Assembly (NCBI RefSeq): GCF_018991925.1
Contig: NW_024724368.1
Span: forward strand, 597,596 to 661,595
Direction: 5' to 3'
Source of the DNA: Homarus americanus
Taxonomy: Eukaryota > Arthropoda > Malacostraca > Decapoda > Nephropidae
Length of the DNA stretch: 64,000 bases
Position 1 is the stretch's first letter. Every line of letters starts with the position of its first letter. Shown in pieces: positions 22,248-36,115 of the stretch. The notes beneath the pieces were generated by a model that was not told the origin of the DNA, did no database searches, and was given only the letters and a program-made list of their open reading frames with translations. The position numbers were made by a program, and so were the translations under genes.

Positions 22248-22540
22248 GTGCACAAAGCACTTCTCACCTTCGCCAATACAATGCAGGTAAGCCACATGTG
22301 TTAGAGGGGAGGAGAAGGCCCGTGCAGGAGTCAATATGGTCCAGACGCCCACACAACATCTCCGATAACATCTGGGTTAAAGAAGACCTCTCGACTCTAC
22401 TGAATTTGAGGCAGCTGGTCATTATGCTGTACTCATCGCCATACATTCACTTATACTCTCACTGAGTATCTCTTAAAGTCACATTCTTTCACTCCCACTT
22501 AATGTACTTACACTCAATATGTCTCACATTCATTTTATCT
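22248..22540. other. Unassigned sequence
   Basis: No recognisable feature. Confidence 0.4.
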
Positions 22541-23215
22541 ACTCTAAGAACATAGGAATGGAGGAAACTGCAGCGGGCCTATTGATCCATACAAGGCAGC
22601 CCGTTTACACCCAACCCATATCGTTCATAAATCTGTGCAACCTATATTTGAAGCTACCTAGCGTGTTCGAGTTAATGGTTGTGTTCGGTAACTTTTTTCC
22701 ACTCATCCACTACTATATTTCGAAACCAGTGTTTGCCTATCTCACGCCTTAATCTTAATTTACCCCATTTAAAACCATTGTTACGTATTTGATCCGGATT
22801 AGATAGTTTAAGTACCTTTGTTATATCACATTTGTTTAACCCTCACTTCCAATTATACACAACGATCATATCGCCCCTCGCTCTACGTCTCTTGAGAGCG
22901 TGCAAATTCAGGTTCCTATTTCCCTGGATTAGCTTTGTCATCCTCCTCTGAATTATATCAAGGGAATATATACCTATTCTGTAGTATGGTGACCAAAACT
23001 GAACGGAAAAAACCAAGTGAGGTTTCACATATGCGAGATATAGTTTCAGGATAATCTCGCTTGTCTTAAAACTAACACTCCTTTGTACAGTATGAGCCCA
23101 AGTACAGTACCTTGTTAGCCTTGTTTCGAGCAAACGCATTTCTGTCTTAGTTTAAGGTTCCTACATATCACACATACGCCTTAGTACCAAATAGTGTCAG
23201 CATATAACTTTAAGA
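22541..23215 (-). mobile_element. CR1 LINE fragment, second subfamily
   Basis: The 3' terminus is TAAGAACATAGGAATGGAGG. The minus-strand frame 23139-22843 reads LKLYLAYVKPHLVFSVQFWS, VQRRMTKLIQ-like IIQRRMTKLIQGNRNLN and LHALKRRRARGDMIVVYNW, the CR1 C-terminal domain. It shares a terminal motif and GGAAACTGCAGCGGGCC with 43755-43890 rather than with the AGGAGTCTGCAATAGG group, so at least two CR1 subfamilies are present. The 5' end decays near 23215. Confidence 0.88.
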
Positions 23216-23364
23216 ATTCCTGAAAACTTGAGTAAATTGAAAAAAAAAATCATATTAATAAATATTGAACAACTTTATGTGTAATATGACGGTTATAGTG
23301 TTAGCCTGAAGACACCTATCTAGTCTTAAACACTGACCAACATTTTTCCTTATTTTTCCTTATT

Positions 23365-25420
23365 TTCCTAATGGCCACTCATTAGAGGTGACCATGCTTA
23401 GGGAAGGAAACTAGTGGCCCGTGTAGAATCCTTACATTGTTCTTGATAAAATTTTTCATGGGCTATTTTGAAGCCCGGCACTCTTCTTGATTCCCTAGCT
23501 TAGGATGCTTGACCGTTCCATAGGTCTACCACCCTCTGTGTGAAAAAGGATTTCCTTGTATTCGTTCTGCCTGATAACTTGGTGAGCTTGTAGTTATGTC
23601 CTCTCGTGTTGGTAGCGCGTGACATCACGAAGAAATGTCCCGGGTTCACGTTTTCCATCCCTTTCAGGATTTTGAATGTTTGAATGAGATCTATCCTCTC
23701 GTGCTTTGTCTGAAGGGTTGTAAGTCTTAAGGCCACCAGTCTACTTGGATAATCGAGATGACATCGTTCCGGAATCACCTTAGTCGCTCTGTGTTGCACC
23801 TTTTCTAGGGATGTTAGATCTTTCTGGAGAGATTTATACCGTTGAAGGAACATTTTCATAAATTTGTATCCAAAGGTACGCTTTATAATTCCCAAATCTC
23901 GATTTACTTTCCTTACGGCTGCCCCCCTCTTGTTGCGCCGCCTTCAGTTAATGATTTATCATAACGCCAATTTTTTTTCCATCGACAGTATACAAGAAAG
24001 TGTTATTAACAGAATAGTTGTACTTAGGGTTATTGTATCCTACAGATAGGGTCTTGCATTTCGTAATTTTAAAGAGCATTTGCCAATCTCGAGACCATTT
24101 GAACAGCTCATTCAGGTCTGTCTGCATTGTTGCGACATCGTCTTGACTCGATACCTTCCCAAATATCTTCATGTCGTCCGCAACCTTGACAATGTGGTTC
24201 AATATATTTTCATTTTTGTCGGTACTCCACTGAGAACTTCTTTCCATTCAGAATGTACTAAAATATTATCACTCTTTGTTGCCTGTCTTTGAGCCAGTTG
24301 TTAATCTACGTCAAAATCTTGCCTGTGATGCCATGTGCCTGGATATTAGAGGCTAGTCGTGTATGTGAGACTTTGTTAAACACTGGAGAAATCCATGTAC
24401 AGTACAAATTGGTGAGCCCTGGTCCACATATTCTGTTACCATTTCAAGGAACGTGAGTAAGTTTGTCAAACATGATTTTCTTTCTATGAAACCATGTTGT
24501 GAAGTGCTGATAAGACTGTTTTTGGTCAGGTGTAGGATGATGGCGTCCCTCAGAATTTTCTCAAAGAGCTTACATGTATTTTATGTTAGGCTGATCGGCC
24601 TTTAGTTTTATGCTGCACTTTTCCTACCCTTCTTGTATACTGGATGGTTAATTTCCAGTCCCTAGGCGCTTTACCTTCATCCAAGAATTTTTCGAATAAG
24701 AGTCTTAGTGGAGTGCAAATCTACTTTGCCACCCCCTTTATCACTTTGGTCTGTACTCCGTCCACTCCAGGGGCTTTTAATTCTTCCCGGCTGGCTACAT
24801 TTTATTTGGATATCGCCTATAATTGCTTTCTCTCTTAGTGCACTTTCCACATCCGAGGTTTACATTACCTTTGGTACTGGCATGTTATCCATAGTCTCTT
24901 GTGTGAATACTAATGCAGAATATTTATTTAAGGTATCAGCTGTTTGTCTGTCATCCTCCAGGGCCACGTTGTTTTCATCCTTTAGAGGGCCGACAGGACT
25001 TGGATCTTTCTTAATATTTTGGGTCAATTTCATCTCGAAATACCATTTGGCTGAACTAATTTCCTGACTGACCACATTCAGGGCTCTTATGTATACTACA
25101 TAATCTGCATGATGCCATGGGCTCTGGTATTTCTTCCATATCTGATATTTTTTCTTCCAGGCTTCCCTAGATCTGTGATACATCCACCTGATCTTACTCC
25201 CGCTTCTTTTTGTTTTCCGGGGTATACATTCCTCTACCAAGGGCTTCCATGAATATTTACATTGATTCGTCTCTGTCTGACTCCTCTCTAAAGATTCCCT
25301 CCCAGTTAATTCTCTGTAGTTTTTCTCTCATGAGCCGATAATCTTCATGGATGAAGACATACTCGTATTTCTTGAGGACGCAGGTGACAAATGCCTTCAA
25401 GACGTGTCAGTTTCTAACAT
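23365..25420 (-). mobile_element. CR1/Jockey-superfamily LINE, RT and C-terminal portions, decayed
   Basis: The minus strand shows, in order, a pre-RT linker (25240-24860: KIRWMYHRSREAWKKKYQIW, QEISSAKWYFEMKLTQNIKK, NKYSALVFTQE), a decayed RT core (about 24860-24250), the active-site region (24247-23948: VKVADDMKIFGKV, where ADDMK is the catalytic pair) and the C-terminal domain (23895-23500: YKSLQKDLTSLEKVQHRATK, NTRGHNYKLTKLSG, SFFTQRVVDLWN). It is more diverged from the 0.9-3.8 kb element than that element is from the other CR1 fragments, so it is a different family. The endonuclease is missing or unrecognisable. Frames are broken throughout. Confidence 0.87.
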
Positions 25421-26520
25421 CAGTCAGAATATGTTATCATTATAAAGGCATCTGATATATCAAACGCTGATTTTTATACGAGAATTGGTTCAGGATATTA
25501 CAGAAGGATGAAAATCTTCTCACAAATAATGCAGATGACCCGGGTTGTTTCATCCACAACAGTTGTGACCTTCTGTCGAAACGTAATTTTACAGGTTGTC
25601 CTCCGACATACAGCATCCCACACAAATCTGTGACCTATCCAACTGCGAAATTATTAGAAGCAGACGGCTCAGTTTCTTATATATCCTCAACTTCCCCCGC
25701 CTTCGTATATTATAAGCTATTTGTGTTAGCTCTTTAGTTGTTCCTGAAACACGTTTCACTGCAGTTCAAAAGTTAAACGCCACAATAACACAATATTTAG
25801 CCAGTACCACCCATATCTTGTCAGAGTAGCTTATAAAATAACAGGGTCTTAGACAGGGATTTTTTTTATTCCTTTAACTAATATAATAATAATTTGCATA
25901 AAGGTATCTAAGCCACCCTTTTATACCAACAAAACCATAACGTACAACTTCTATGGATTCTGGAATGTTTCTTATTCCTCAACAGTGTTTTTCAGTTCAT
26001 TCAACTCTGGTATTAAATTAAATCCTTTCTCTACATATTCGTCCTATCTTATTCTAGTTTATCTGTATTTCACAACCCAAATTCCACTTCAGTGATACAA
26101 CATTTTAGAATTTATATTGTGTGCAGTGGTTCTGGTTCTCTCACCAGTACCCGAAATTCCTGTACCAACCCTCACGTCAAATCGTATCATAGCCTCACAA
26201 CACAATCCCCAACTTCCATTCCTCTCGCCTCACGCCAGTTTGGTTCTTCCTCCGACAATTTGCAGAGTGTAATACTGTCTCACCTCTGTTCAGTGTCCTC
26301 CATAAATTTTTATTCCCTAACAGGATTTAATATGCAGTCTTCGAGCTGGTGAAATAATACATCCCACCGAGGTAAACAAATTAAATCACAAATTTTTTTC
26401 ATTTAGCAATATCCTCTCATTTGTGTCACTTCCATACAAGTACAGCCATTAGCATTGGCGCTCGGTAAACCAGTCAGGGTATGTCGGCGACGTCCTCATT
26501 AAGTAAAAAGGGAATTATAC
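25421..26520. other. Unassigned AT-rich sequence
   Basis: No gene or repeat family recognised. The minus frame 25625-25440 could belong to the LINE but has no clear motif. Confidence 0.4.
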
Positions 26521-26524
26521 GCTT

Positions 26525-27020
26525 AAATCATAACACAGTATTAGGGACCATAAAACAGCTTTGGGTCTATAATACAATATTAGGTACCAAAACATAGTAT
26601 TAGGGACCAAAACACAGTATTAGGGACCATATTACAGTATTAGGGACCAAAACACAGTATTTTGGACTATGATACTGTATTAGGAACCAAAGCACATTAT
26701 TAGGGACCATATTACACTATTAGGGACAAAAACACAGAATTAGGGATCATAAAAAAGTATTAGGGATCATAACAAAGTATTAGGGACAATAACACAGTAT
26801 TAGGGACCATAACACAGTATTAGGAACCAAAACACATTATTAGGGACCATATTACAATATTAGGGACAAAAACACAGTATTAGGGATCATAACACAGTAT
26901 TAGGGATCATAACACAGTATTAGGGACCATAACACACTATTGGGGATCATAACAGAGTATTAGGAACCATAACTCAGTATTAGGGATCATAACACTGTAT
27001 TAGGGATCATAATACAGTAT
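26525..27020. repeat. 20-bp minisatellite A (AGGGACCATAACACAGTATT)
   Basis: About 24 units, many with point differences (ACCAAAACACAGTATT, ATCATAACACAGTATT). Confidence 0.93.
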
Positions 27021-27034
27021 TGGGAACTAGAGAT

Positions 27035-27490
27035 AGTGTAAGGATGCAGTGTGAGAAGCCGGAAACAGTGAGGGACCAGAGGACAGTGCGAAGGGTCAGA
27101 AGACAGTATGAGGGACCAGGAGACAGTGTGAGGGACCAGGAGACAGTGTGAGGGACCAGGAGACAGTGTGAGGGACCAGGAGACAGTGTGAGGGACCAGG
27201 AGACAGTGTGAAGGACCAAGAAACGGCGTGAAGGACCATGCGACAGATTGATGGACCAGGAGACAGTGTGAGAGACCAGGAGACAGTGTGAGGAAGAGGA
27301 GACAGTGTGAAGGACCAGGGGACAGTATGTGGGAACAGGGGACAGTATGTGGGAACAGGGGACAGTATGTGGGAACAGGGGACAGTATGTGGGAACAGGG
27401 GACAGTATGTGGGAACAGGGGACAGAATGAGAGGCTAGAGACAGTGTAGGAAACCGAAGATAGTGTGAGAGACCGGAGACAGTGTCAGTG
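27035..27490. repeat. 20-bp minisatellite B/C (AGTGTGAGGGACCAGGAGAC and GGGAACAGGGGACAGTATGT)
   Basis: Two homogeneous blocks, 27115-27300 and 27320-27430, keep the 20-bp period and the GGGACCA/ACAGTRT skeleton of block A, so all three arose from one ancestral array that diverged and re-amplified. Confidence 0.9.
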
Positions 27491-27579
27491 GGGGAGATAG
27501 AAAAGTCAACTTTTCTACCACAACATCACCAGACAATAAGGAGATGGGTAGCCACCGTTGTGTGGCCACCAGGGGGGCC

Positions 27580-28272
27580 TTAGGCGGATGTGTAGGATGG
27601 GAGTGATGAGAGTTGGGAGAAGGGAGGAAGGTGGAGGGGATTGGTGTAGGGTGCTTGTGCTAGTGGTGGGTAGGATGGATGTAGGGTGCCTGTGATAGTA
27701 GTGGGGAAGGATTGGTGTAACGTCCCAAGTAATAGTGGTGGGGGAGTGGTATCGGGTGTGTCATATTTAGAGTTGCAGGAGTGCACTGTATCTTCAGTGG
27801 TAGTTCCACAGGACACTTGTGCAGCATGGACAGTAGCCTCGTGACATTTCTCCAATGGGTTCAGCATATCATTATCTTTCATTTCCAGCAAACCCATGAA
27901 CACACGTGTCTTGTAGCCTAAAGTCGACTGATACTGTTTACCCCAGAGGACTTTACAATCGATGCAGCATGAGCTCTCCCCCCGTGTCATCCTTAATTCT
28001 TACACGTCCCATTGAATGTGTGCCTTTCTGTCTTTTTATATAAAGACCGTGTCAGAATGACGAAGCTTCTTCAACTAGTGGTCGCTTGTAATTTCATTAA
28101 ACACATGAACGGGTATTTCATTGCAATTTGCGCTACAATAAATCCAGAATCTAATGTAACTCTTTGGTCCAGTTTTCAAGCAAACGGTTTGCTCAACTAT
28201 AAGTTGAACATTTGACACAGTCATTACAGTGTATACTTCTGATTTAGAAGTGATTTTCGTGCTCTCCACCAC
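27580..28272 (-). pseudogene. Unrecognised minus-strand coding trace, Cys-containing
   Basis: Two minus-strand frames look protein-like. 28272-28075 contains VSNVQLIVEQTVCLKTG then YIRFWIYCSANCNEIPVHVF. 27990-27580 (ATG at 27990) contains ESSCCIDCKVLWGKQYQ, YKTRVFMGLLEMKDNDMLNP and CHEATVHAAQVSCGTTTEDT, then degenerates into a Pro/Thr/Leu repeat encoded by a GA-rich tract. The pieces are separated by stops. The first has a faint likeness to the EQ.V..KG...K.W region of piggyBac-type transposases, but spacing does not fit and I do not assign it. A TATATAAA match lies near 28034-28044. It could also be a true exon pair of an unknown gene. Confidence 0.3.
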
Positions 28273-28395
28273 TGGTGGTGGTGGAGAGGATGAGGGGATG
28301 ACTGATGGTGGTAGGGAAGGGAAAGGCGGTGACTGGTGGTGGTGGGAGGATGAGGAGGTGATTGGTGGTTATGGGAGAGGGAAAGGTGGCTGAAA
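28265..28395. repeat. GGT/GGA-rich imperfect tandem repeat, about 54-bp unit
   Basis: Roughly two and a half units of GAGGATGAGGRGRTGACTGR, TGGTGGT and GGGAAAGG words. Confidence 0.65.
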
Positions 28396-28855
28396 TGGCA
28401 GGTGGAAAATGGTTGCGAGAGAGTCAATATTGGCAGCCCACCATCCATACACGCTCTCTTGTTGCACGATGTTGATAATGCAACCTTCTTCCCCTCCTCC
28501 TCCCCCTCTTCTCTTCTTCTCCTCTTACCTCTGGGCCACTCATTTACATCTTTCTCCGAGAGAAAGTTACCTTCGCTTTTACCAGAGTTATCTCGCTTTA
28601 TTCAACAAATAAGCCAGACAGGAATTTTATTTCATTTTTCTTCCTATCATCATGTGATTTAGTTTACTTGTACTTTACACGAGATCAAAAAAGTATCTGT
28701 GAACATTTCGAGTGAAACAATCTGACAACACCGACGATGGATATTGCAAATTGCTATATATAGCTTGCTAGCGAAATTTTCTGTTTTATCTATAATAAGT
28801 TTTGTTATTATACGCACATTCAGAGTAAATTAGATCAATCTTGTGAGCAATGTGT
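28396..28855. other. Unassigned sequence
   Basis: Short CT-rich patch at 28490-28545; otherwise nothing recognisable. Confidence 0.4.
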
Positions 28856-29320
28856 AGCGTTGTTCATGTTAGCGGTTATGTTGTGGCAAAGGTGTACTGA
28901 TCACTTATGAAACCATAAAAACCCAATGTGCGGTACTTCTTTATTTGTTTTCATGTCAGTGTAGCTCTTTCTTAACATTCGCCTATAAGCACCACATTTC
29001 AAAGGCCTCCAATTGCTTTCTGGTTTCTGCGAAATTGTTCACGCTTCTGACCCATACATCAGTCCTTGCCATATAAAGACTTTCAGCAGCCCTTTACTCA
29101 AATAAAAAGCCTAAAATATAATGAATTAACGCGAGTGAAAGGAAGTTGTCACTCTTCAAGTATCACTTTCTGCCAAAATCTTCTATTGAGTCGTCCCTCC
29201 CTCAAGTGGTGGAATCTGTGTTTTACCTTCTCAATATGTAAACTCTTTGAATTTCGCCAAATCCTGACTAAGACATTAATGACTTCTAACCTGCTTTACC
29301 AAAAACTGTAACTAAACTCA
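28856..29320 (-). mobile_element. RTE-type LINE relic, RT C-terminal region
   Basis: The minus strand reads LKVFIWQGLMYGSEA, then with frame changes RKQLEAFEMWC, YRRMLRKSYTDMKTNKEV and PHI. This matches the RTE-family hallmark (TLLYGCETW...LEAFEMWCYRRMLKISW.D..TNEEVL..I). No long open frame survives. It is a different fragment from the RTE-like pieces at 16.1 and 31.8 kb. Confidence 0.75.
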
Positions 29321-30640
29321 AGGGTACTGCGGTGGTCCTTTCCAGTTTTCCTTGCGACGTAAGAAACAAGTTGGCTGAACTGTCGTAGGGACATGCCACG
29401 TATGCAGCCTACTCAGTGATTTTACTATTCCTTCCATGACTAAGCACGTTCCTAACATGTGTCCCACTATTTTGCTCTTCAAAACAAGACACATATTAAT
29501 AAAACAAAAATATAAGATGAAAAATAGAACAGAACCTTTCCTTATCATCTACGATTCTGTGAAATTTTTAGGTTGGAACGATAGTCTCGGGGTCGAACCC
29601 AAGGCCATGGTCATTCTAGTGAGTCACTTTGTGCTAGGAGAGCAGCTACTGGCAGAGACAAATGTCGAGATATAACTGCTAAGACCCTCAATAAGAAATG
29701 ACACGTCGAAAAACAAGACATGCTTTTCCTTCTTTTATAGACCCTCCCATCTATTCTTCTCAACCCGATAACGAGTAATAAGAGAAGAATCAGCTGCTGC
29801 CACAGTTATTGGTCTAACCGAACCCATCTGTCGGAAACCGAGAGTATGGGGTCCACTCCCTAAGATTTTACAACGGATTCCATCACTAGAGCACCCACCC
29901 TTCGGAGGGAGAAAGTTGGGCACCAGGTGTTTTATTTAAGTTCTTTTATAAACCGAAGTTTCAGAATCAATTTCAACTAAAAGAAGGGAGAAAGAGGGGT
30001 TCATTGCTTCAAGTACTAAGCAACTATATAAGTTCTAGGGAGAACACAACTCTCCTGCATACATTGAGGAGACGGCATCGAACAGACAATATAAAAAAAT
30101 CCATATCTGATAGTTTCGCAGAGACATAATCAAAGTGAACGAGTAACTCTTCAATGTTTATTCAGCGTTTACCCTAACATTACTGTTAAGTGTTCATGAA
30201 AACTGTTTAGCCAAAACATAACAGGAAAATTTCATCACAAGCAGAATCACTTCTCTCAAGTTAAAGCTTACTATGATAAATTTTGCTTCTTGATACCAGT
30301 CGCGACGGAAACGTTAGGCGTCAGAAGCAATACTCTATAGTATGCGAATACTCTTCAGAGACGAAGTCCAGTCTCTACTTTCTCACACTTATCTTGTCCC
30401 ATCCCTGACTGACAGCTGCCTTCTAAACCAACATACCAGCGAGTGGAAGAGTACAAGAGAAAGCCACAGACATTCAACACTTGTTTAAACACCGGAGGAT
30501 TGCTCACTGAAGCCTTCGAGGGGCGCACGCTTCAGAGAGGTTCTCTAAATCGATTCCTGGAAAATTGAGTCATCCACTTTACACGACAGAGAGATGAATG
30601 GATTATCCAAAACATAATATCCCACGATACACCATACGGG
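29321..30640. other. Unassigned sequence
   Basis: No supported gene, RNA or repeat. Confidence 0.45.
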
Positions 30641-30641
30641 T

Positions 30642-30850
30642 GAATCACCTTTAAGTATGATGTATCACCTTTAATACTGTAAGTGTGGTGTATCACCTTG
30701 AGGAAGTGTTGTTTATCACCTTGAGGAAGTGTTGTTTATCACCTTGAGAAGGTGTGGTTTATCACCTTGAGGAAGTGTGATGTTTCACACTTTCATAAAT
30801 TAATACACCATACTTCAAGGTGATATATCACCTTGAAGAAGTGTATAAAT
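30642..30850. repeat. 23-bp minisatellite (TCACCTTGAGGAAGTGTTGT type)
   Basis: About six imperfect units; the consensus ends in TTA. Units toward both edges are shorter and more diverged (TATCACCTTTAAGTATGATG). Confidence 0.85.
30813..30838. repeat. 26-bp perfect palindrome at the edge of the 23-bp array
   Basis: A perfect dyad with no spacer: CTTCAAGGTGATA joined to its exact reverse complement. The right half is a normal array unit (ATCACCTTGAAG) and the left half is the same unit in reverse orientation. Confidence 0.95.
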
Positions 30851-31219
30851 GATCTGTCAACAACGAGCAGTAGCCTGCACTTATACCTGGTACAGTCGCT
30901 GATGCATTTTGGGAGATGTGGCAACTCTGTGGAATGGTTATCTAGCTTATCCTTAGACTGGTTACTATTGTTATGTTCCTTAGGGCCATTCTGGGAGTTT
31001 TAATACGATGTAAACAAGCACAGAGTTGTACCAAGTATGATTGTAGGCAACTATACATAAACGATAGATTATTGTATTTTCTGATAAACACAAAAAGAGA
31101 TAATATTACGAAGGTAACTGATATGCACGTTAAAAGTACATTATAATAAATGTACCCTTATATACAAGAATAGACTTACTTAAAGTACCAGGAACATCCT
31201 GAAACACACACAAGTATAC

Positions 31220-31291
31220 TCACCTGTCGTCCTTGCGTGTGGCTGTAGAGTGTATGGCGGAGAGCTCGTCACTACAGCGGGCTCGCGGCAT
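31220..31291 (-). other. Possible minus-strand exon end with strong splice donor
   Basis: On the minus strand, ATG at 31291 opens MPRARCSDELSAIHSTATRK then DD, and reaches CAG|GTGAGTATAC (GT near 31222), a full consensus donor. The frame is open upstream to a TGA about 75 bp earlier. No acceptor or homology supports it, so it may be chance. Confidence 0.2.
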
Positions 31292-31299
31292 GATGCTTA

Positions 31300-31620
31300 T
31301 GCTTGTGTACCTTCTTCTCTTGGTCTTGCTCTTACTTCACGCTACCACTGTTCCTTAATCTATGCTTTTCCTGCTTTTACTTTACTGTTTCTGTCCTCTG
31401 TTTTGTGGTTTGGGGTTCTATGTTTCTGTTTCTACACTTTTTGCTCTCCCTACTCCTATGATATGCCTCTTCCTCCTCCTTTTCTCCTTTTCCTGCTCCT
31501 TTATCACTATTACCGTGCCTTTGTTATATTATTTTCGCCTCTGTTAGTATTTGCTTTCCTGTTACTGTTCCTCTTTTCTCTGCCGTTGTTGTTCTTGTTC
31601 AGGAACGTTGGAGACACGAT
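31300..31620. repeat. CT-rich low-complexity tract
   Basis: Pyrimidine-rich on the plus strand. It generates a Leu/Phe-rich plus-strand frame (31250-31726, GTG/ATG start region) that mimics a multi-pass membrane protein but has no family resemblance. Confidence 0.7.
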
Positions 31621-31789
31621 CAGTCGTGCTGTGAAAAAAGTAAATAGAACGGGAATCAAATTCAACGTAAGTGTAGTGGTTGTAATTATAATGTTATTAC
31701 TGCGCTTCAACAACGAAGGTCTTTAAACGCGTAGCAAGGTTAGTAATACACTAGTTCAACAACAATAAAAAATATGAAAGATAGAACAT

Positions 31790-32625
31790 AAGACTCAGAT
31801 TATTTTCCAGCCTGCTCCTGGTTCAGCCACACCTCCACCATCCATTCAAGTTAACGGTATTACCCGCTCTAATGTTACCCACTTTCAGTATCTTAGCTCT
31901 CACCTGTCTACCACCGCGGACATCGATGAAGAGATTCAGTATCGGATCAGATATGCATCTCAAGCCTTTGGCAGCCTCCGTACCAGTGTTTTCAGTTCTA
32001 GGGAACTGAAATTATTTACAAAGCTACACGAATATCGAGCAGTAGCCCTCCCCACCCTGCTGTATGGCAGTAAGAAATGTATCACTTGCAGGAGGCACCT
32101 CAATGCACCTGAAAACTTTCACCAACGGAATATGCGTTCCGTTCTCCGAGTTCGCAGGGAAGACAAGAGAACAAATACCAGTATTTTCGCTGACACCAAC
32201 TGTAGGAGCATCGAGGCTACCATTATCCATGAACAACTACGTTGGACTGGCCATGTTACCCAGATTGGACGACAGTAGACTACCTGACTAATGGCAAACT
32301 TAACGGTGGCGGGCAATGAAAAAGGTATAAGGATAGTTTCCAGAAAACCTGAAAATGTGTCAAATTGACCCCCTCACTTGGGAGACAAGCACTCCACACC
32401 GTAATGCATGGAAAAGCACCACACGAGAGGGTGTCAGTACTTTCGATTTAGCCCGACTGCATACCGAGGCGGACAAGCGCCAGCGCCGGAAAGACGCTGC
32501 CGCAGCCCCTCACGCACTAGATATAGGCCTGCACACGTGCAACATCTGTGGACAGCCCTGCCAATCCCGTACCGGCCTCTCGAATCACCTCAAAGATGAC
32601 CAACGAAGGTGAAATTTTTATTGAC
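31790..32625 (+). mobile_element. RTE/Rex-like LINE, C-terminal region with zinc-knuckle end
   Basis: The plus strand reads QPAPGSATPPPSIQVNG, VTHFQYLSSHLSTTADIDEE, IQYRIRYASQAFGSLRTSVF, VALPTLLYGSKKCITCRRHL, FHQRNMRSVLRVRREDKRTN, SIEATIIHEQLRWTGHVTQI, then after frame changes KRYKDSFQKTLK-like sequence, ADKRQRRKDAAAA and CNICGQPCQSRTGLSNH. This is the thumb/C-terminal region of a common animal endonuclease-RT, ending in a CxxCxxxC...H zinc-binding motif. Only the last quarter of ORF2 is present, as in a 5'-truncated insertion. Two internal frame changes (about 32275 and 32440) make it a pseudogene. Confidence 0.88.
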
Positions 32626-34945
<2,320 letters not shown>

Positions 34946-35325
34946 CTGTACATGATCCATCGGTGGTATGTCCACTTTGGTTGAAAATGAGAGAGAAGCA
35001 AAATTCTATTTAAGATCCAAACTCAGAAAGGTAACAAGAACAAGTAAACCAAGTGAGCGAAGGGAAAAACGAAATGAGAAAATTACCTCGAAGAAAAGTT
35101 AATCAAACAACCACAGTCCCTCCATGTTGAACCAACATAAATAACTACAGGATCAGAAATTCAATCGAAACCCGAATTTAGGAAGATTTTTAGAAGCCTC
35201 TTAACGCCCAGGAGGAGCACTTCAATAACAACGTTCCAACAATGTCTCGCCTCGTAAGCTTGTTGAGAAGTGATAACGGACTAAGGCGATTACACTACGA
35301 CCAGGGTTTACCTAAGTTATTTCAT
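34946..35325. other. Unassigned sequence
   Basis: Nothing recognisable. Confidence 0.4.
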
Positions 35326-35895
35326 CCTCTCTCTTCTCCCCCCTCCCCACCAGCCACCCAATATCTTTCAATTCCCTCTACTTTATCCCTCCATTCCCTT
35401 CCTCCCCCTCCACCTTCCACCCCAAATCTTCCAATTCCTTATAAGTTATCCCTCTATTTCCCTCTTCCTGCTCTCCTTCCCACCTCCCACACCACCAACC
35501 GAACAGCCACCCATAGTCAGCAGAAGGGTAGGGTGGGAGAGAGGGGAAGGGGGAGATCTTATTTGGTAGAAGGAAGAGAAGAGAGAGGGTGGTAGAAGGA
35601 GGAGGAAGAAGAGAAGAAGAGAGAAGGTGATAGAAGCAGGAGGAGGAAGAGAAAAAGAGAGAGAGAGTGGTAGAAGGAGGAGGAAGAGAAGAAGAAAGAG
35701 GGTGGTAGAAGGAGGAGGAAAAGAAAAAGAAACGGTGGTAGAAGGAGAAGGGAGACAAGAAGAAAGAGGATGGTAGAAGGAGAGGAAGAAGAGAGAGAGA
35801 GGGGGGTAAACAGAAGAGGAAGAGAAGAAAAGAGAGGGTGGTAGAAGGAGGAGGAGGAGAGAAGAAGGGAGAGGGTGGTGGTGGTGGTGGTATGG
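35326..35895. repeat. CT-rich then GA-rich low-complexity block
   Basis: 35326-35490 is pyrimidine-rich. 35535-35890 is a GA-rich minisatellite of GTGGTAGAAGGAGGAGGAAG with AGAAGA fillers, about 40-45 bp per unit, ending in (GGT)5. The opposed strand bias could fold into an imperfect hairpin. Confidence 0.85.
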
Positions 35896-35899
35896 GGTA

Positions 35900-36115
35900 G
35901 TGCTGTCCTTGGGTGTAATACTAGTATAGTGTTGACCCCGTGTGTGTTGACCCCATGGGTGTTGCTAGTGTAGTTTTGACCCTGGGTGTATTGCTAGTAT
36001 AGTGTTGACCCTGGTGTGTGATATTAGTATAGTGTTGACCCTTGGTGGTGATACTAGTATAGAGTTGACTCTGGGTGTGATGCTAGCGTAGTATTTACCT
36101 TAGGGGCATTTATCC
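35900..36115. repeat. About 31-bp minisatellite (GTATAGTGTTGACCCTGGGT type)
   Basis: Six to seven diverged units containing CTAGTATAGTGTTGACCC and GGTGTGATA. Confidence 0.85.

Noticed and set aside
28034..28044. TATATAAA box as promoter of the 27.58-28.27 kb frame
   Set aside because: A single AT-rich match in AT-rich DNA, and the downstream frames are broken.
31250..31726. 158-residue plus frame resembling a multi-pass membrane protein
   Set aside because: Leu/Phe/Ser content comes from a CT-rich tract; no charged loops, topology or family motif convince.
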